Below, in pieces: positions 25,489-35,130 of a stretch of 40,927 nt of DNA (position 1 is its first letter; each line of letters starts with the position of its first letter). Both the position numbers and the translations under genes were made by a program. This DNA comes from Streptococcus pseudopneumoniae (GTDB lineage: Bacteria > Bacillota > Bacilli > Lactobacillales > Streptococcaceae). Under the pieces are notes generated by a model. It was not told the origin of the DNA, did not search any database, and saw only the letters and a program-made list of their open reading frames with translations. The stretch lies in NCBI RefSeq assembly GCF_001068775.1, contig NZ_JWAJ01000148.1:1-40927 (forward strand), in the 5' to 3' direction.

Positions 25489-25510
25489 GCTGGGAGACCA
25501 GTCTTTTTCT
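25489..25510 (+). terminator. Small hairpin after epuA
   Basis: CTGG-GAGA-CCAG, followed by TCTTTTTCT. The stem is only 4-5 bp, so termination would be partial at best. Confidence 0.4.
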
Positions 25511-25524
25511 AGGAAGTAAAATGT

Positions 25525-25674
25525 AATACTCAATGAAAATCAAAGAGCAAACTAGGAAGAGATCCGCAGGTTGCTCAAAACACAGTTTTGAGGTTGTGGA
25601 TAGAACTGACGAAGTCAGTAACACATATACGGCAAGGTGAAGCTGATGTGGTTTGAAGAGATTTTCGAAGAGTA
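25525..25674 (-). repeat. BOX element upstream of endA (boxC-boxB-boxA orientation)
   Basis: It opens with ATACTCAATGAAAATCAAAG and closes with GATTTTCGAAGAGTA. boxC (GCAAACTAGGAAG), one boxB (CAAAACACAGTTTTG and GAACTGACGAAGTCAG) and boxA (ACGGCAAGGTGAAGC) are recognisable. The right end touches the endA ribosome-binding site at 25676-25681, so it forms most of the region between epuA and endA. Confidence 0.88.
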
Positions 25675-25686
25675 CAAGGAGAAAAT

Positions 25687-26517
25687 ATGAATAAAAAAAC
25701 AAGGCAGGCCCTAATTGGTCTCTTGCTCTTTTTGCTCTTGTCAGCAGGAAGCTACTATATCAAACAAATGCAGTCTTCCAACACTGCACCACAAACACAA
25801 GCAAAACAAAAATCACAGTCGTCTGATACTCCAAGTCAAGAACTGGCTGAAAGTGTCCTAACAGATTCAGTTAAAAAACAAATTAAGGGTACTCTAGAGT
25901 GGAATAGCGCAGGAGCCTTTATCGTCAATAACAATAAAACCAATCTAGACGCCAAGGTTTCAAGTAAACCCTATGCGGATAATAAAACAAAGACTGTAGG
26001 AGGAGAGACAGTTCCCACAGTAGCGAATGCAATCATGTCAAAAGCGACCAGACAGTACAAGGACCGTGAAGAAACTGGCAATGGTTCAACATCTTGGACG
26101 CCTGCGGGTTGGCATCAGGTTAAGAATCTAAAGGGAAGTTACAACCATGCGGTCGATAGAGGGCATTTGTTGGGCTATGCCTTAATCGGTGGTTTAGATG
26201 GCTTTGATGCTTCTACTAGCAATCCTAAAAACATTGCCGTACAGACAGCTTGGGCCAACCAAGCGCGTGCCGAAGATTCGACAGGCCAAAACTACTATGA
26301 GAGCTTGGTTCGAAAAGCTCTAGATCAAAACAAACGAGTTCGTTACCGCGTGACATTACTCTATGCTACTGAGGAAGATTTGGTGCCGTCTGCATCTCAG
26401 ATTGAAGCTAAGTCCTCTGATGGAGAATTGGAGTTTAATGTCGTAATTCCAAATATCCAAAAGGGAATTCAGTTAGATTACCGAACAGGTGAGGTCACAG
26501 TCACAAAAAATAACTAA
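25687..26517 (+). CDS. endA: Membrane-bound DNA-entry nuclease EndA
   Basis: A 276-residue DNA/RNA non-specific endonuclease (beta-beta-alpha metal family) held by one N-terminal membrane segment (residues 8-24). The catalytic DRGH motif is at 157-160, with His160 as general base. Asn182 and Asn191 in [16 protein letters not shown] are the expected metal and substrate residues; the numbering agrees with pneumococcal EndA as I remember it. EndA degrades one strand during DNA uptake and is also a surface virulence nuclease in pneumococci. AAGGAG precedes the ATG and lies right beside a BOX element. Confidence 0.95.
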   Translation: MNKKTRQALIGLLLFLLLSAGSYYIKQMQSSNTAPQTQAKQKSQSSDTPSQELAESVLTDSVKKQIKGTLEWNSAGAFIVNNNKTNLDAKVSSKPYADNKTKTVGGETVPTVANAIMSKATRQYKDREETGNGSTSWTPAGWHQVKNLKGSYNHAVDRGHLLGYALIGGLDGFDASTSNPKNIAVQTAWANQARAEDSTGQNYYESLVRKALDQNKRVRYRVTLLYATEEDLVPSASQIEAKSSDGELEFNVVIPNIQKGIQLDYRTGEVTVTKNN

Positions 26518-26523
26518 TTGATC

Positions 26524-26557
26524 AAGAGGTTGAGGAAAAATCCCAACCTCGTTTTTT
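26524..26557 (+). terminator. Terminator of endA
   Basis: GAGGTTG (26526-26532) pairs with CAACCTC (26544-26550), followed by G and six T. Confidence 0.88.
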
Positions 26558-26608
26558 ATTAGTCATGAACTATTGACAGGCTTGCTTGTTTTTTGCTCTT
26601 TTGATTTT

Positions 26609-26732
26609 AATACTCAATGAAAATCAAAGAGCAAACTAGGAAACTAGCTGCAGGCTGTACTTGAGTACGGCAAGGCGACGTTGACGCAGTTTAAATTAGT
26701 ATAAAGAGCTTTTTTGAAGATTCACAAGGCTT
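26609..26732 (-). repeat. Short BOX element lacking boxB, degenerate right end
   Basis: It begins AATACTCAATGAAAATCAAAG with boxC (GCAAACTAGGAAACTAGCTG), then goes straight to boxA (GTACGGCAAGGCGACGTTGACGCAGTTT). The expected terminal GATTTTCGAAGAGTAT is changed to an altered GAAGATTC stretch, so the right limit is approximate. The remaining sequence up to the next promoter (26733-26823) shows nothing I recognise. Confidence 0.8.
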
Positions 26733-26823
26733 GAACTAGGGCGTCGAGACTTGGATTGCAGCACTCTATTCAGCGACCCTTTATCATAGAAATTGAAAAT
26801 TAATGTGTAGAAATTGGAAAATA

Positions 26824-26832
26824 TGGTATAAT
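26824..26832 (+). promoter_or_regulatory. Extended -10 promoter of the CBS-domain transporter gene
   Basis: TGGTATAAT, with a leader of about 25 nt and AGGAGAAGG before the ATG at 26864. Confidence 0.75.
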
Positions 26833-26863
26833 GGTTTCAATTATACTTTTTAGGAGAAGGAAA

Positions 26864-28195
26864 ATGGAAGACCCGAGCAGTCAGGATTTGTTACTGCAAT
26901 TTGTTTTATTAGTTGTTTTGACCTTTTTAAATGCCTTTTTCTCTGCAACAGAAATGGCCATGGTTTCACTTAGTCGTTCACGTGTTGAGCAAAAAGCTGA
27001 AGAGGGAGATAAACGCTATATCCGTTTACTAAAGGTACTTGAAAACCCCAATCACTTTTTATCAACCATTCAAGTTGGTATCACCTTAATTACGATTTTG
27101 TCAGGGGCTAAACTAGCAGATTCACTTGGAGAGTTGATCGCCTCTTGGATGGGAAATAGCGAAACTTCCTATGCGGTAGCTAGCTTCTTGTCACTAGCTT
27201 TCTTGACCTATATTTCTATTGTTTTTGGGGAGCTTTATCCTAAGCGAATTGCTCTAAATCTTAAGGATGCCTTGGCCATCCGAACAGTACCATTTATTAT
27301 TGGACTTGGTAAGATTGTGAGTCCCTTCGTTTGGATGCTCTCAGCATCAACTAATCTCTTGAGTCAATTGACACCGATGACATTTGACGATGCAGATGAA
27401 AAAATGACTCGTGATGAGATTGAGTACATGTTGTCTAAGAGTGAAGAAACCTTGGATGCAGATGAAATTGAAATGTTGCAGGGGATTTTCTCACTCGACG
27501 AACTCATGGCACGTGAAGTCATGGTTCCTCGAACCGATGCTTTCATGGTAGATATTCAGGATGATACTCAAACCATTATCCAAAGTATCTTGAAACAGAA
27601 CTTTTCTCGTATTCCTGTTTATGATGGAGACAAGGATAATGTCATTGGTTTGGTTCACACCAAGAGCCTCCTTAAAGAAGCCTTTGTCAGCGGGTTTGAC
27701 AATATCGTCTGGAAGCGAATCTTGCAAGATCCACTCTTTGTACCTGAAACGATTTTTGTGGATGATTTATTAAAAGAGTTCAGAAATACTCAAAGACAGA
27801 TGGCAATCCTTTTGGATGAGTATGGTGGTATGGCTGGTCTAGTTACACTAGAAGATCTCCTTGAGGAGATTGTCGGAGAGATTGACGACGAAACTGACCG
27901 TGCTGAGGTTTACGTTCATACTATTGGTGAGAATACCTACATTGTTCAAGGTACGATGAACTTGAACGACTTCAATAGTTATTTCGATGTTGAACTTGAA
28001 AGTGATGATGTAGATACAATCGCTGGTTATTATTTGACGGGTGTAGGGACTATTCCAACAACTGAAAAGCTTAGCTATGAATTGGAAAGTGCCAACAAAC
28101 ACATTACATTGACTAATGACAAAGTCAAAAATGGCCGTGTGACCAAGTTGAAGGTTCAAATCACAGAAATTGAGCTGGAAGAAGAAACTGATTAA
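26864..28195 (+). CDS. CNNM/CorC (HlyC) family membrane protein with CBS domains
   Basis: A 443-residue protein. Residues about 10-185 are a CNNM (DUF21) transmembrane domain (FFSATEMAMVSLSRSR, VFGELYPKRIAL). Residues about 205-325 are two CBS domains (MAREVMVPRTDAFMVD, FSRIPVYDGDKDNVIGLVHTK, LLDEYGGMAGLVTLEDLLEEIVGEI). The last 80 residues are a CorC-HlyC domain. Relatives handle Mg2+ or Co2+ export or resistance, and the old name hemolysin is misleading. AGGAGAAGG sets the start; the in-frame ATG at 26831 lies inside the -10 box and cannot be used. Confidence 0.92.
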   Translation: MEDPSSQDLLLQFVLLVVLTFLNAFFSATEMAMVSLSRSRVEQKAEEGDKRYIRLLKVLENPNHFLSTIQVGITLITILSGAKLADSLGELIASWMGNSETSYAVASFLSLAFLTYISIVFGELYPKRIALNLKDALAIRTVPFIIGLGKIVSPFVWMLSASTNLLSQLTPMTFDDADEKMTRDEIEYMLSKSEETLDADEIEMLQGIFSLDELMAREVMVPRTDAFMVDIQDDTQTIIQSILKQNFSRIPVYDGDKDNVIGLVHTKSLLKEAFVSGFDNIVWKRILQDPLFVPETIFVDDLLKEFRNTQRQMAILLDEYGGMAGLVTLEDLLEEIVGEIDDETDRAEVYVHTIGENTYIVQGTMNLNDFNSYFDVELESDDVDTIAGYYLTGVGTIPTTEKLSYELESANKHITLTNDKVKNGRVTKLKVQITEIELEEETD

Positions 28196-28200
28196 CAAAA

Positions 28201-28241
28201 GAAGCTTTACTAGTCCTCGGCCAGTAAAGCTTCTCCATTTT
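28201..28241 (+). terminator. Terminator of the CBS-domain gene
   Basis: GAAGCTTTACT (28201-28211) is perfectly complementary to AGTAAAGCTTC (28223-28233), followed by TCCATTTTG. Confidence 0.85.
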
Positions 28242-28243
28242 GT

Positions 28244-28268
28244 AAAAAAAGACTCCAACTGGAGTCTT
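28244..28268 (-). terminator. Terminator of tRNA-Cys
   Basis: On the minus strand AAGACTCC-AGTT-GGAGTCTT is followed by seven T. It lies 11 nt after the tRNA 3' end. Confidence 0.93.
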
Positions 28269-28279
28269 CTGAATCATAG

Positions 28280-28350
28280 AGGCGGTAGACGGATTTGAAC
28301 CGACGATCAAGCTTTTGCAGAGCCGTGCCTTACCACTTGGCTATACCGCC
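28280..28350 (-). tRNA. tRNA-Cys (anticodon GCA)
   Basis: A 71-nt cloverleaf on the minus strand. The acceptor stem GGCGGTA pairs fully with TACCGCC and is followed by discriminator T. The D stem is GCC/GGC, the anticodon loop is CTGCAAA, and the T loop is TTCAAAT. CCA is not encoded. Two stem positions do not pair: C27 against U43 and U50 against U64. It is a solitary tRNA gene with its own promoter and terminator, opposite to both neighbours. Confidence 0.95.
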
Positions 28351-28362
28351 TTAACTTTTATT

Positions 28363-28391
28363 ATTATACCTTTTAAATTAAATCTCGTCAA
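28363..28391 (-). promoter_or_regulatory. Promoter for tRNA-Cys
   Basis: On the minus strand TTGACG (28391-28386) and TATAAT (28368-28363) are 17 bp apart. The -10 box ends 12 nt before the mature 5' end. Confidence 0.9.
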
Positions 28392-28469
28392 TAGTTTCTT
28401 TTCTGAAAATGTAAGTTTTCCTGCTTTTCTGCTTTCAAAAGGTATGCGACAAAATATTCTGAAAATTCG

Positions 28470-28498
28470 TTTACTTTTGAAAGGGAGTGTGGTATAAT
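28470..28498 (+). promoter_or_regulatory. Promoter of the ami operon
   Basis: TTTACT (28470-28475) and TATAAT (28493-28498) are 17 bp apart, and the -10 carries the TG extension (TGGTATAAT). The leader of about 35 nt contains GAGGAG before amiA. Confidence 0.88.
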
Positions 28499-28539
28499 TA
28501 ACAGTATCTCATTAATTTTAATAGAGGAGTTAACTAAAC

Positions 28540-30519
28540 ATGAAAAAAAGTCGGATTCTTGCAGTAGCAGGGGTTGCACTACTCGCAACAGGCGTTCTCG
28601 CAGCTTGTGGCTCTTCAAAATCATCAAATGCTGAAGCGCCAAAAGCCTATGGTTATACTTATACTGCTGACCCAGAAACATTGGACTACCTTATCTCTGG
28701 GAAACAAAGTACAAAAGTTGCCACTTCAAATGGTATTGACGGACTCTTTACAAATGACAAGTATGGAAACCTTACTCCTGCAGTCGCTGAAGACTGGTCA
28801 GTATCTCAAGATGGATTGACATACACTTATAAGATTCGTAAAGGTGTAAAATGGCTCACATCTGATGGTGAAGAATATGCGGAAGTAACTGCAAATGACT
28901 TTGTTACAGGTTTGAAACACGCAGCCGACAATAAATCAGCCGCTCTTTACCTAGCACAAAATTCTGTTAAAGGATTGGCTGACTATGTATCAGGGAACAA
29001 TACAGACTTCTCTGCTGTAGGTGTAAAAGCTGTTGATGATTACACTCTTCAATACACTTTGAACCAACCAGAACCATACTGGAACTCTAAATTGTCTTAC
29101 GCAATCTTCTGGCCTTTGAACGCAGAGTTTGAAAAATCAAAAGGTAAAGACTTTGGTAAGGCAACAGACCCAACATCATTGCTTTACAATGGACCTTTCT
29201 TGCTTAAAGGGTTGACGGCTAAGTCTTCTATCGAATTTGCGAAGAATGAACAGTATTGGGATAAAGGTAATGTTCACATCGATACTGTAACACTTTCTTA
29301 TTATGATGGTTCAGACCAAGAGTCACTTGAGCGTAACTTTACAAATGGTGCATACAGTTATGCCCGTCTCTTCCCTACTAGCTCAAACTATTCTAAGGTA
29401 GCAGAAACATATAAAGACAATATTTACTATAACCCACAGGGAGCAGGTATTGCTGGTTTAGGTATTAACATTGATCGTCAAAGCTATAAGTACACTTCAA
29501 AAACAACTGACGAAGAAAAAACATCTACTAAGAAAGCCCTTCTCAACAAAGATTTCCGTCAAGCTTTGAACTTTGCTTTTGATCGTACTGCTTATTCAGC
29601 TCAGCTAAATGGTAAGGATGGAGCAGCCCTTGCTGTCCGTAACCTCTTCGTAAAACCAGAATTTGTTTCAGCAGGTGAAAAAACATTTGGTGACTTGGTT
29701 ACTGAGAAAGTTGTTTCTTATGGTGATGAGTGGAAAGATGTAAACTTTGCGGATGCTCAAGATGGACTTTACAATGCTGATAAAGCTAAAGCAGAACTAG
29801 CTAAAGCTAAAAAAGACCTTGAAGCAGATGGTGTGAAATTCCCAATCCACTTGGATATTCCAGTTGACCAAACATCTAAAAACTATATCGCTCGTATCCA
29901 ATCATTTAAACAATCTGTTGAGACCGCTTTGGGTACAGATAATGTAGTTATCGATATCCAACAAATCACTACGGATGAATTACATAATATCACATACTAC
30001 GCTGCTAGTGCGGCAGCAGAAGATTGGGACCTTTCAGGTGCTGTTGGATGGAATCCAGACTATGATGATCCATCGACTTACCTTGATATCTTGAAATCAA
30101 CTAATAGTGAAACAACTAAGACCTACATGGGCTATGACAATCCATCAAACCCAGCGGTTGCTCAAGTTGGTTTGAAAGATTACGACAAATTAGTTGATGA
30201 TGCAGCTAGTGAAACAAGTGATCTTAACAAACGTTATGAGAAATATGCAGCAGCTCAAGCTTGGTTGACAGATAGCTCACTCTTCCTTCCGGCTATGTCA
30301 TCTTCAGGAGCAGCACCAGTTATTTCTCGTGTAGTACCATTCTCAGCCTCTTACACTCAATCTGGTGATAAAGGTTCAGATGTATACTTCAAGTACCTTA
30401 AATTGCAAGCTAACACTGTAACAACCAAAGAGTACAAAGAAGCTCGTGAAAAATGGCTCAAAGAAAAAGCTGAATCAAACGAAAAAGCTCAAAAAGAGTT
30501 AGCGAGTCATGTGAAATAA
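28540..30519 (+). CDS. amiA: Oligopeptide-binding lipoprotein AmiA
   Basis: A 659-residue SBP_bac_5 receptor, the same length as pneumococcal AmiA as I recall. The signal peptide ends with the lipobox LAAC (Cys23), giving an extracellular lipid-anchored protein that binds oligopeptides for the AmiCDEF permease. In pneumococci this system feeds amino-acid nutrition, affects competence and changes sensitivity to aminopterin. Conserved stretches shared with the Ali-type receptor at 2052 are obvious. A strong extended promoter and GAGGAG precede it. A hairpin follows before amiC, which probably makes amiA more abundant than the rest of the operon. Confidence 0.97.
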   Translation: MKKSRILAVAGVALLATGVLAACGSSKSSNAEAPKAYGYTYTADPETLDYLISGKQSTKVATSNGIDGLFTNDKYGNLTPAVAEDWSVSQDGLTYTYKIRKGVKWLTSDGEEYAEVTANDFVTGLKHAADNKSAALYLAQNSVKGLADYVSGNNTDFSAVGVKAVDDYTLQYTLNQPEPYWNSKLSYAIFWPLNAEFEKSKGKDFGKATDPTSLLYNGPFLLKGLTAKSSIEFAKNEQYWDKGNVHIDTVTLSYYDGSDQESLERNFTNGAYSYARLFPTSSNYSKVAETYKDNIYYNPQGAGIAGLGINIDRQSYKYTSKTTDEEKTSTKKALLNKDFRQALNFAFDRTAYSAQLNGKDGAALAVRNLFVKPEFVSAGEKTFGDLVTEKVVSYGDEWKDVNFADAQDGLYNADKAKAELAKAKKDLEADGVKFPIHLDIPVDQTSKNYIARIQSFKQSVETALGTDNVVIDIQQITTDELHNITYYAASAAAEDWDLSGAVGWNPDYDDPSTYLDILKSTNSETTKTYMGYDNPSNPAVAQVGLKDYDKLVDDAASETSDLNKRYEKYAAAQAWLTDSSLFLPAMSSSGAAPVISRVVPFSASYTQSGDKGSDVYFKYLKLQANTVTTKEYKEAREKWLKEKAESNEKAQKELASHVK

Positions 30520-30531
30520 ATAATGCTCATC

Positions 30532-30564
30532 AGAACTTTCTCTCCTAAAGGAGAAGGTTCTTTT
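30532..30564 (+). terminator. Partial terminator between amiA and amiC
   Basis: AGAACTTTCTCTCC (30532-30545) pairs, imperfectly, with GGAGAAGGTTCT (30550-30561), followed by four T. It lies in the only sizeable gap of the operon. amiC has its own ribosome-binding site but no visible promoter, so partial termination is the likely role. Confidence 0.7.
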
Positions 30565-30584
30565 GGGATTTTAAAGGAAATAAT

Positions 30585-32081
30585 ATGAAAAAATATGTTT
30601 TTATGCGTATCTTGCGGTCGTTGGTTTCTATTTTCTTAGTAACGACCTTGATTTACACAATCATCTATACGATGGTTCCACGGAAGTTGATCTTCAAACA
30701 AGATACTAACTACAATAAAATTGCGACAACGGCTGATAAACGAGATAACTATGAAAATACTGTCTTTGAGCGTATGGGTTATATCGAATATTACGATACG
30801 AAAGAGTTGCAGGAAAAAGCTAGTAGCATTGACTCTTCTGTTACAGTAGATGCAAATGATACAAATAAAGCAATCTATGAAAAATATATCCAACAACTCG
30901 GGAATGGTTGGACTTTAGGTGAGTTTACAGAGAGCGGTCAATTCTACGCTACACGTGAAATTCCTATTTTTGAGCGTGTGTTCAAATTCTATGCAAACTT
31001 GCTTGATATTGACCATACAAACAAGATACAAGACCCAGAAAATCCAAACTTAGAGCGTTATTTGCGCTTTGAGAATGACCCTGCTATCGGTTGGTCTCTT
31101 GTGGGTTCAGGTACTAAACACAAATACCTCTTGTACTTCAATAGTCAGTTCCCATTTGTTCACCAAAACTTTGTCAACTTGAATCTAGGAGATTCTTATC
31201 CAACTTATGCCAATACTCCTGTTCTTCAAGTTATTACACAAGGACAAGGACAAACCAAGACTTCTGAAGTTCAATTCCCAACTGGTAAGAAAACATCATC
31301 AGTTAATATTTACTCAAGAACTTATAAATCTCCGAGTCAAGCTGATGCTCGTGAAGTAGCCAACTACGGTAAAGATGATCCATATACAGCTACTGAAAGC
31401 AACTATCAGTACCCATCTATGATTGCAAGTTCTGCTATCACTGGTTTGATTGGTCTTGCGATTTCATATGCGATTGCGATTCCTCTTGGTTCAGCAATGG
31501 CTCGTTTCAAAAACACTTGGATCGATAGTTTCGCTACAGGGACTCTAACTTTCTTGTTGGCTCTTCCAACGATTGCCCTAGTCTATATTATTCGTTTGAT
31601 TGGTTCTTCAATCGGCTTCCCAGACTCATTCCCAATCTTGGGTGCTGGTGATTGGCGTTCTTATGTCCTTCCTGCAGTGATTCTGGGCTTGCTAGGAGCA
31701 CCTACTATGGCAATTTGGATTCGCCGTTATATGATTGACTTGCAATCACAAGATTTCGTTCGTTTTGCTCGTGCTAAAGGTTTATCTGAGAAAGAGATTT
31801 CTGATAAGCACATCTTTAAAAATGCTATGGTACCACTCGTTTCTGGTATCCCAGGTTCTATCATTGGTGTTATTGGTGGAGCAACTCTTACTGAAACAGT
31901 CTTCGCCTTCCCAGGTATGGGTAAAATGTTGATCGACTCTGTAAAGGCTTCAAACAATAATATGGTAGTTGGTCTCGTCTTTATCTTCACTTGTGTTTCA
32001 ATCTTCTCAAACCTTATCGGAGATATTTGGATGACCATTATTGACCCACGTATTAAATTGACAGAGAAAGGAGGCAAATAA
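30585..32081 (+). CDS. amiC: Oligopeptide permease membrane subunit AmiC
   Basis: A 498-residue ABC permease of the OppB type. One membrane segment near the N-terminus ([19 protein letters not shown]) is followed by an extracellular insert of about 230 residues. The remaining membrane segments (from about residue 275) contain the inner-loop coupling helix [20 protein letters not shown] with the EAA-type motif. The long insert is typical of streptococcal AmiC compared with 306-residue OppB. It pairs with AmiD, whose ATG overlaps its stop by 1 nt. Confidence 0.96.
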   Translation: MKKYVFMRILRSLVSIFLVTTLIYTIIYTMVPRKLIFKQDTNYNKIATTADKRDNYENTVFERMGYIEYYDTKELQEKASSIDSSVTVDANDTNKAIYEKYIQQLGNGWTLGEFTESGQFYATREIPIFERVFKFYANLLDIDHTNKIQDPENPNLERYLRFENDPAIGWSLVGSGTKHKYLLYFNSQFPFVHQNFVNLNLGDSYPTYANTPVLQVITQGQGQTKTSEVQFPTGKKTSSVNIYSRTYKSPSQADAREVANYGKDDPYTATESNYQYPSMIASSAITGLIGLAISYAIAIPLGSAMARFKNTWIDSFATGTLTFLLALPTIALVYIIRLIGSSIGFPDSFPILGAGDWRSYVLPAVILGLLGAPTMAIWIRRYMIDLQSQDFVRFARAKGLSEKEISDKHIFKNAMVPLVSGIPGSIIGVIGGATLTETVFAFPGMGKMLIDSVKASNNNMVVGLVFIFTCVSIFSNLIGDIWMTIIDPRIKLTEKGGK

Positions 32082-33007
32082 TGTCTACAATTAGTAATGA
32101 AAAATTTCAGTTTGTAAAACGTGATGATTATGCCTCTGAAGCAATTGATGCTCCTGCCTACTCATACTGGGGTTCTGTCTTTAGACAGTTTTTGAAGAAG
32201 AAATCAACAGTAATCATGCTAGGTATCTTGATTGCAGTTGTTTTGATGAGTTTCATTTACCCAATGTTCTCTGATTTTGACTTCAATGATGTAAGTAAGG
32301 TAAATGATTTTAGCGCTCGTTACATTAAGCCAAATGCTGAGCATTGGTTCGGAACAGACAGTAATGGTAAATCTCTCTTTGATGGTGTCTGGTTTGGAGC
32401 TCGTAACTCTATCTTGATTTCTGTCATTGCGACCTTTGTCAACCTTTTTATCGGTGTTGTTATTGGTGGAATTTGGGGGATCTCAAAATCAGTTGACCGT
32501 ATCATGATGGAAGTCTACAACGTTATCAACAATATCCCATCACTTTTGATCGTTATTGTTTTGACTTACTCTATCGGTGCAGGTTTCTGGAATTTGATCT
32601 TTGCCATGAGTGTAACCACTTGGATTAGTGTTGCCCATTCAATTCGTATCCAAATGTTACGTTACCGTGATTTAGAGTACAACCTTGCTTCACGTACCTT
32701 GGGAACACCAAGTTACAAAATTATTATGAAAAACATTATGCCCCAATTGGTATCTGTTATTGTTACGAGCACGTCGCAAATGCTTCCATCTTTTATCTCA
32801 TATGAAGCTTTCCTATCATTCTTTGGACTTGGCTTGCCAATCACAGTACCAAGTTTGGGACGTTTGATTTCAGATTATTCTCAGAACGTAACAACCAATG
32901 CATACCTCTTCTGGATTCCATTGACAACTTTGGTCTTGGTATCCTTGTCCCTTTTCGTAGTAGGTCAAAACCTAGCAGATGCTAGTGATCCACGTACACA
33001 TAGATAG
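32081..33007 (+). CDS. amiD: Oligopeptide permease membrane subunit AmiD
   Basis: A 308-residue ABC permease of the OppC type with six predicted membrane segments (first at about residues 44-62) and an EAA-type loop ([23 protein letters not shown] interrupted here as motif YNLASRTLG near residue 205). The start GTGTxTT-like start is not needed: the ATG overlaps the amiC stop (TAATG), with AGGAGG just before. With AmiC it forms the peptide channel in the membrane. Confidence 0.96.
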   Translation: MSTISNEKFQFVKRDDYASEAIDAPAYSYWGSVFRQFLKKKSTVIMLGILIAVVLMSFIYPMFSDFDFNDVSKVNDFSARYIKPNAEHWFGTDSNGKSLFDGVWFGARNSILISVIATFVNLFIGVVIGGIWGISKSVDRIMMEVYNVINNIPSLLIVIVLTYSIGAGFWNLIFAMSVTTWISVAHSIRIQMLRYRDLEYNLASRTLGTPSYKIIMKNIMPQLVSVIVTSTSQMLPSFISYEAFLSFFGLGLPITVPSLGRLISDYSQNVTTNAYLFWIPLTTLVLVSLSLFVVGQNLADASDPRTHR

Positions 33008-33015
33008 GAGTAGAA

Positions 33016-34083
33016 ATGACAAAAGAAAAGAATGTAATTTTGACTGCTCAAGATATTGTCGTGGAATTTGATGTTCGTGACAAGATTTTGACAGCTATTC
33101 GAGGTGTCTCCATCGATCTGATCGAGGGAGAGGTTCTCGCTTTAGTTGGGGAGTCAGGTTCAGGTAAATCAGTTTTGACAAAAACATTCACAGGAATGTT
33201 GGAAGAAAATGGTCGTATTGCACAAGGTAGTATTAATTACCGTGGACAAGATTTGACAGCCTTATCTTCTCATAAAGAATGGGAAAGTATTCGTGGTGCC
33301 AAGATTGCAACTATCTTCCAAGATCCAATGACCAGTCTAGACCCAATCAAGACAATCGGAAGTCAAATCACAGAAGTTATTGTTAAACACCAAGGTAAGA
33401 CTGCTCAAGAAGCTAAAGAGATGGCTATTGACTATATGAATAAAGTTGGTATTCCAGATTCTGAGAAACGTTTTGACGAGTATCCTTTCCAATATTCTGG
33501 GGGAATGCGTCAACGTATTGTTATCGCGATTGCTCTTGCTTGTCGTCCAGACATTCTTATCTGTGATGAGCCGACAACAGCTCTTGACGTGACCATTCAG
33601 GCACAGATTATTGATTTGTTGAAGTCACTTCAACACGAATACCACTTTACAACAATCTTTATCACCCACGACCTAGGTGTCGTAGCAAGTATCGCTGATA
33701 AAGTTGCAGTTATGTATGCTGGTGAAATCGTCGAGTATGGTACTGTTGAAGAAATCTTCTACGACCCACGTCATCCATATACATGGAGCCTCTTGTCAAG
33801 CTTGCCTCAACTTGCGGATGACAAAGGTGAATTGTACTCAATCCCTGGAACACCTCCATCGCTTTATACTGAATTGAAGGGAGATGCTTTTGCTCTTCGT
33901 TCAGATTATGCTATGAAGATTGACTTCGAGGAAAAAGCACCTCAGTTTGCAGTATCTGATACTCATTGGGCTAAGACATGGTTGCTTCATGAACAAGCTC
34001 CAAAAGTTGAAAAACCATCGGTGATTGCAGATTTACACGACAAGATTCGTGAAAAGATGGGCTTTACACATCTTGAGGGCTAG
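33016..34083 (+). CDS. amiE: Oligopeptide transport ATPase AmiE
   Basis: A 355-residue ABC ATPase of the OppD type. Walker A is GESGSGKS (residues 45-52), the Q-loop is FQDP, the ABC signature is SGGMRQR (161-167), Walker B is ILICDEP (180-186) and the switch histidine is in FITHDLG. A C-terminal oligopeptide/dipeptide domain follows ([13 protein letters not shown]). It powers peptide import with AmiF. It lies 8 nt after amiD. Confidence 0.97.
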   Translation: MTKEKNVILTAQDIVVEFDVRDKILTAIRGVSIDLIEGEVLALVGESGSGKSVLTKTFTGMLEENGRIAQGSINYRGQDLTALSSHKEWESIRGAKIATIFQDPMTSLDPIKTIGSQITEVIVKHQGKTAQEAKEMAIDYMNKVGIPDSEKRFDEYPFQYSGGMRQRIVIAIALACRPDILICDEPTTALDVTIQAQIIDLLKSLQHEYHFTTIFITHDLGVVASIADKVAVMYAGEIVEYGTVEEIFYDPRHPYTWSLLSSLPQLADDKGELYSIPGTPPSLYTELKGDAFALRSDYAMKIDFEEKAPQFAVSDTHWAKTWLLHEQAPKVEKPSVIADLHDKIREKMGFTHLEG

Positions 34084-34093
34084 GAGGAAGGAA

Positions 34094-35020
34094 ATGTCTG
34101 AAAAATTAGTAGAAATTAAAGACTTAGAAATTTCCTTCGGTGAAGGAAGCAAAAAGTTTGTCGCTGTTAAAAATGCGAACTTCTTTATCAACAAAGGAGA
34201 AACTTTCTCACTTGTTGGAGAGTCTGGTAGTGGTAAGACAACAATTGGTCGTGCTATTATCGGTCTTAATGATACCAGCAAAGGTGATATCATCTTTGAA
34301 GGTCAAAAAATCAATGGTAAAAAATCACGTGAACAAGCTTCGGAATTAATCCGTCGTATCCAAATGATTTTCCAAGACCCTGCTGCAAGTTTGAATGAAC
34401 GTGCAACAGTTGACTATATCATTTCTGAAGGTCTTTATAACCACCATTTATTTAAAGATGAAGAAGAAAGAAAAGAAAAAGTTCAAAATATCATTCGTGA
34501 AGTGGGACTTTTGGCTGAACACTTGACACGTTACCCACATGAGTTCTCAGGTGGACAACGTCAACGTATCGGGATTGCCCGTGCCTTGGTTATGCAACCT
34601 GACTTCGTTATTGCGGATGAGCCGATTTCAGCCTTGGACGTTTCTGTACGTGCCCAAGTCTTGAACTTGCTCAAAAAATTCCAAAAGGAATTAGGCTTGA
34701 CTTATCTCTTTATCGCCCACGATTTGTCAGTAGTTCGTTTCATTTCTGATCGTATCGCGGTGATTTACAAGGGTGTTATTGTTGAAGTGGCTGAAACTGA
34801 AGAATTGTTTAACAATCCAGTTCATCCATACACGCAAGCACTTCTATCAGCTGTTCCTATTCCAGACCCAATCTTGGAACGTAAAAAAGTTTTGAAAGTC
34901 TATGATCCAGATCAACATGACTATGAAACTGATAAACCTTCTATGGTAGAAATTCGTCCAGGTCACTATGTTTGGGCAAACCAAGCAGAGTTGGAACGCT
35001 ATAAAAAAGATTTGAAATAA
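34094..35020 (+). CDS. amiF: Oligopeptide transport ATPase AmiF
   Basis: A 308-residue ABC ATPase of the OppF type. Walker A is GESGSGKT (42-49), the signature is SGGQRQR (152-158), Walker B is FVIADEP (171-177), the switch histidine is in FIAHDLS and the C-terminal peptide-transporter motif is [13 protein letters not shown]. The ATG at 34094 has AGGAGGAAGG before it. It is the last gene of the operon, and a terminator follows. Confidence 0.97.
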   Translation: MSEKLVEIKDLEISFGEGSKKFVAVKNANFFINKGETFSLVGESGSGKTTIGRAIIGLNDTSKGDIIFEGQKINGKKSREQASELIRRIQMIFQDPAASLNERATVDYIISEGLYNHHLFKDEEERKEKVQNIIREVGLLAEHLTRYPHEFSGGQRQRIGIARALVMQPDFVIADEPISALDVSVRAQVLNLLKKFQKELGLTYLFIAHDLSVVRFISDRIAVIYKGVIVEVAETEELFNNPVHPYTQALLSAVPIPDPILERKKVLKVYDPDQHDYETDKPSMVEIRPGHYVWANQAELERYKKDLK

Positions 35021-35023
35021 GAA

Positions 35024-35082
35024 AGAGTTTTGTAATCTTGGTAGAACAATTCTATTAAGATTATGAAACTTTTTTATTTTTG
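35024..35082 (+). terminator. Terminator of the ami operon
   Basis: AGAGTTTTGTAATCTT pairs, with several G-U pairs and one mismatch, with AAGATTATGAAACTTTT, then T-rich sequence. Confidence 0.75.
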
Positions 35083-35130
35083 AAAAAAACTAGTTTAAAG
35101 ATAGACAACTAAATACCCGAGAACATGCTA

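Noticed and set aside
26831-26863. Longer N-terminus for the CBS-domain protein starting at 26831
   Set aside because: That ATG overlaps the -10 box, while the ATG at 26864 has AGGAGAAGG at proper spacing.
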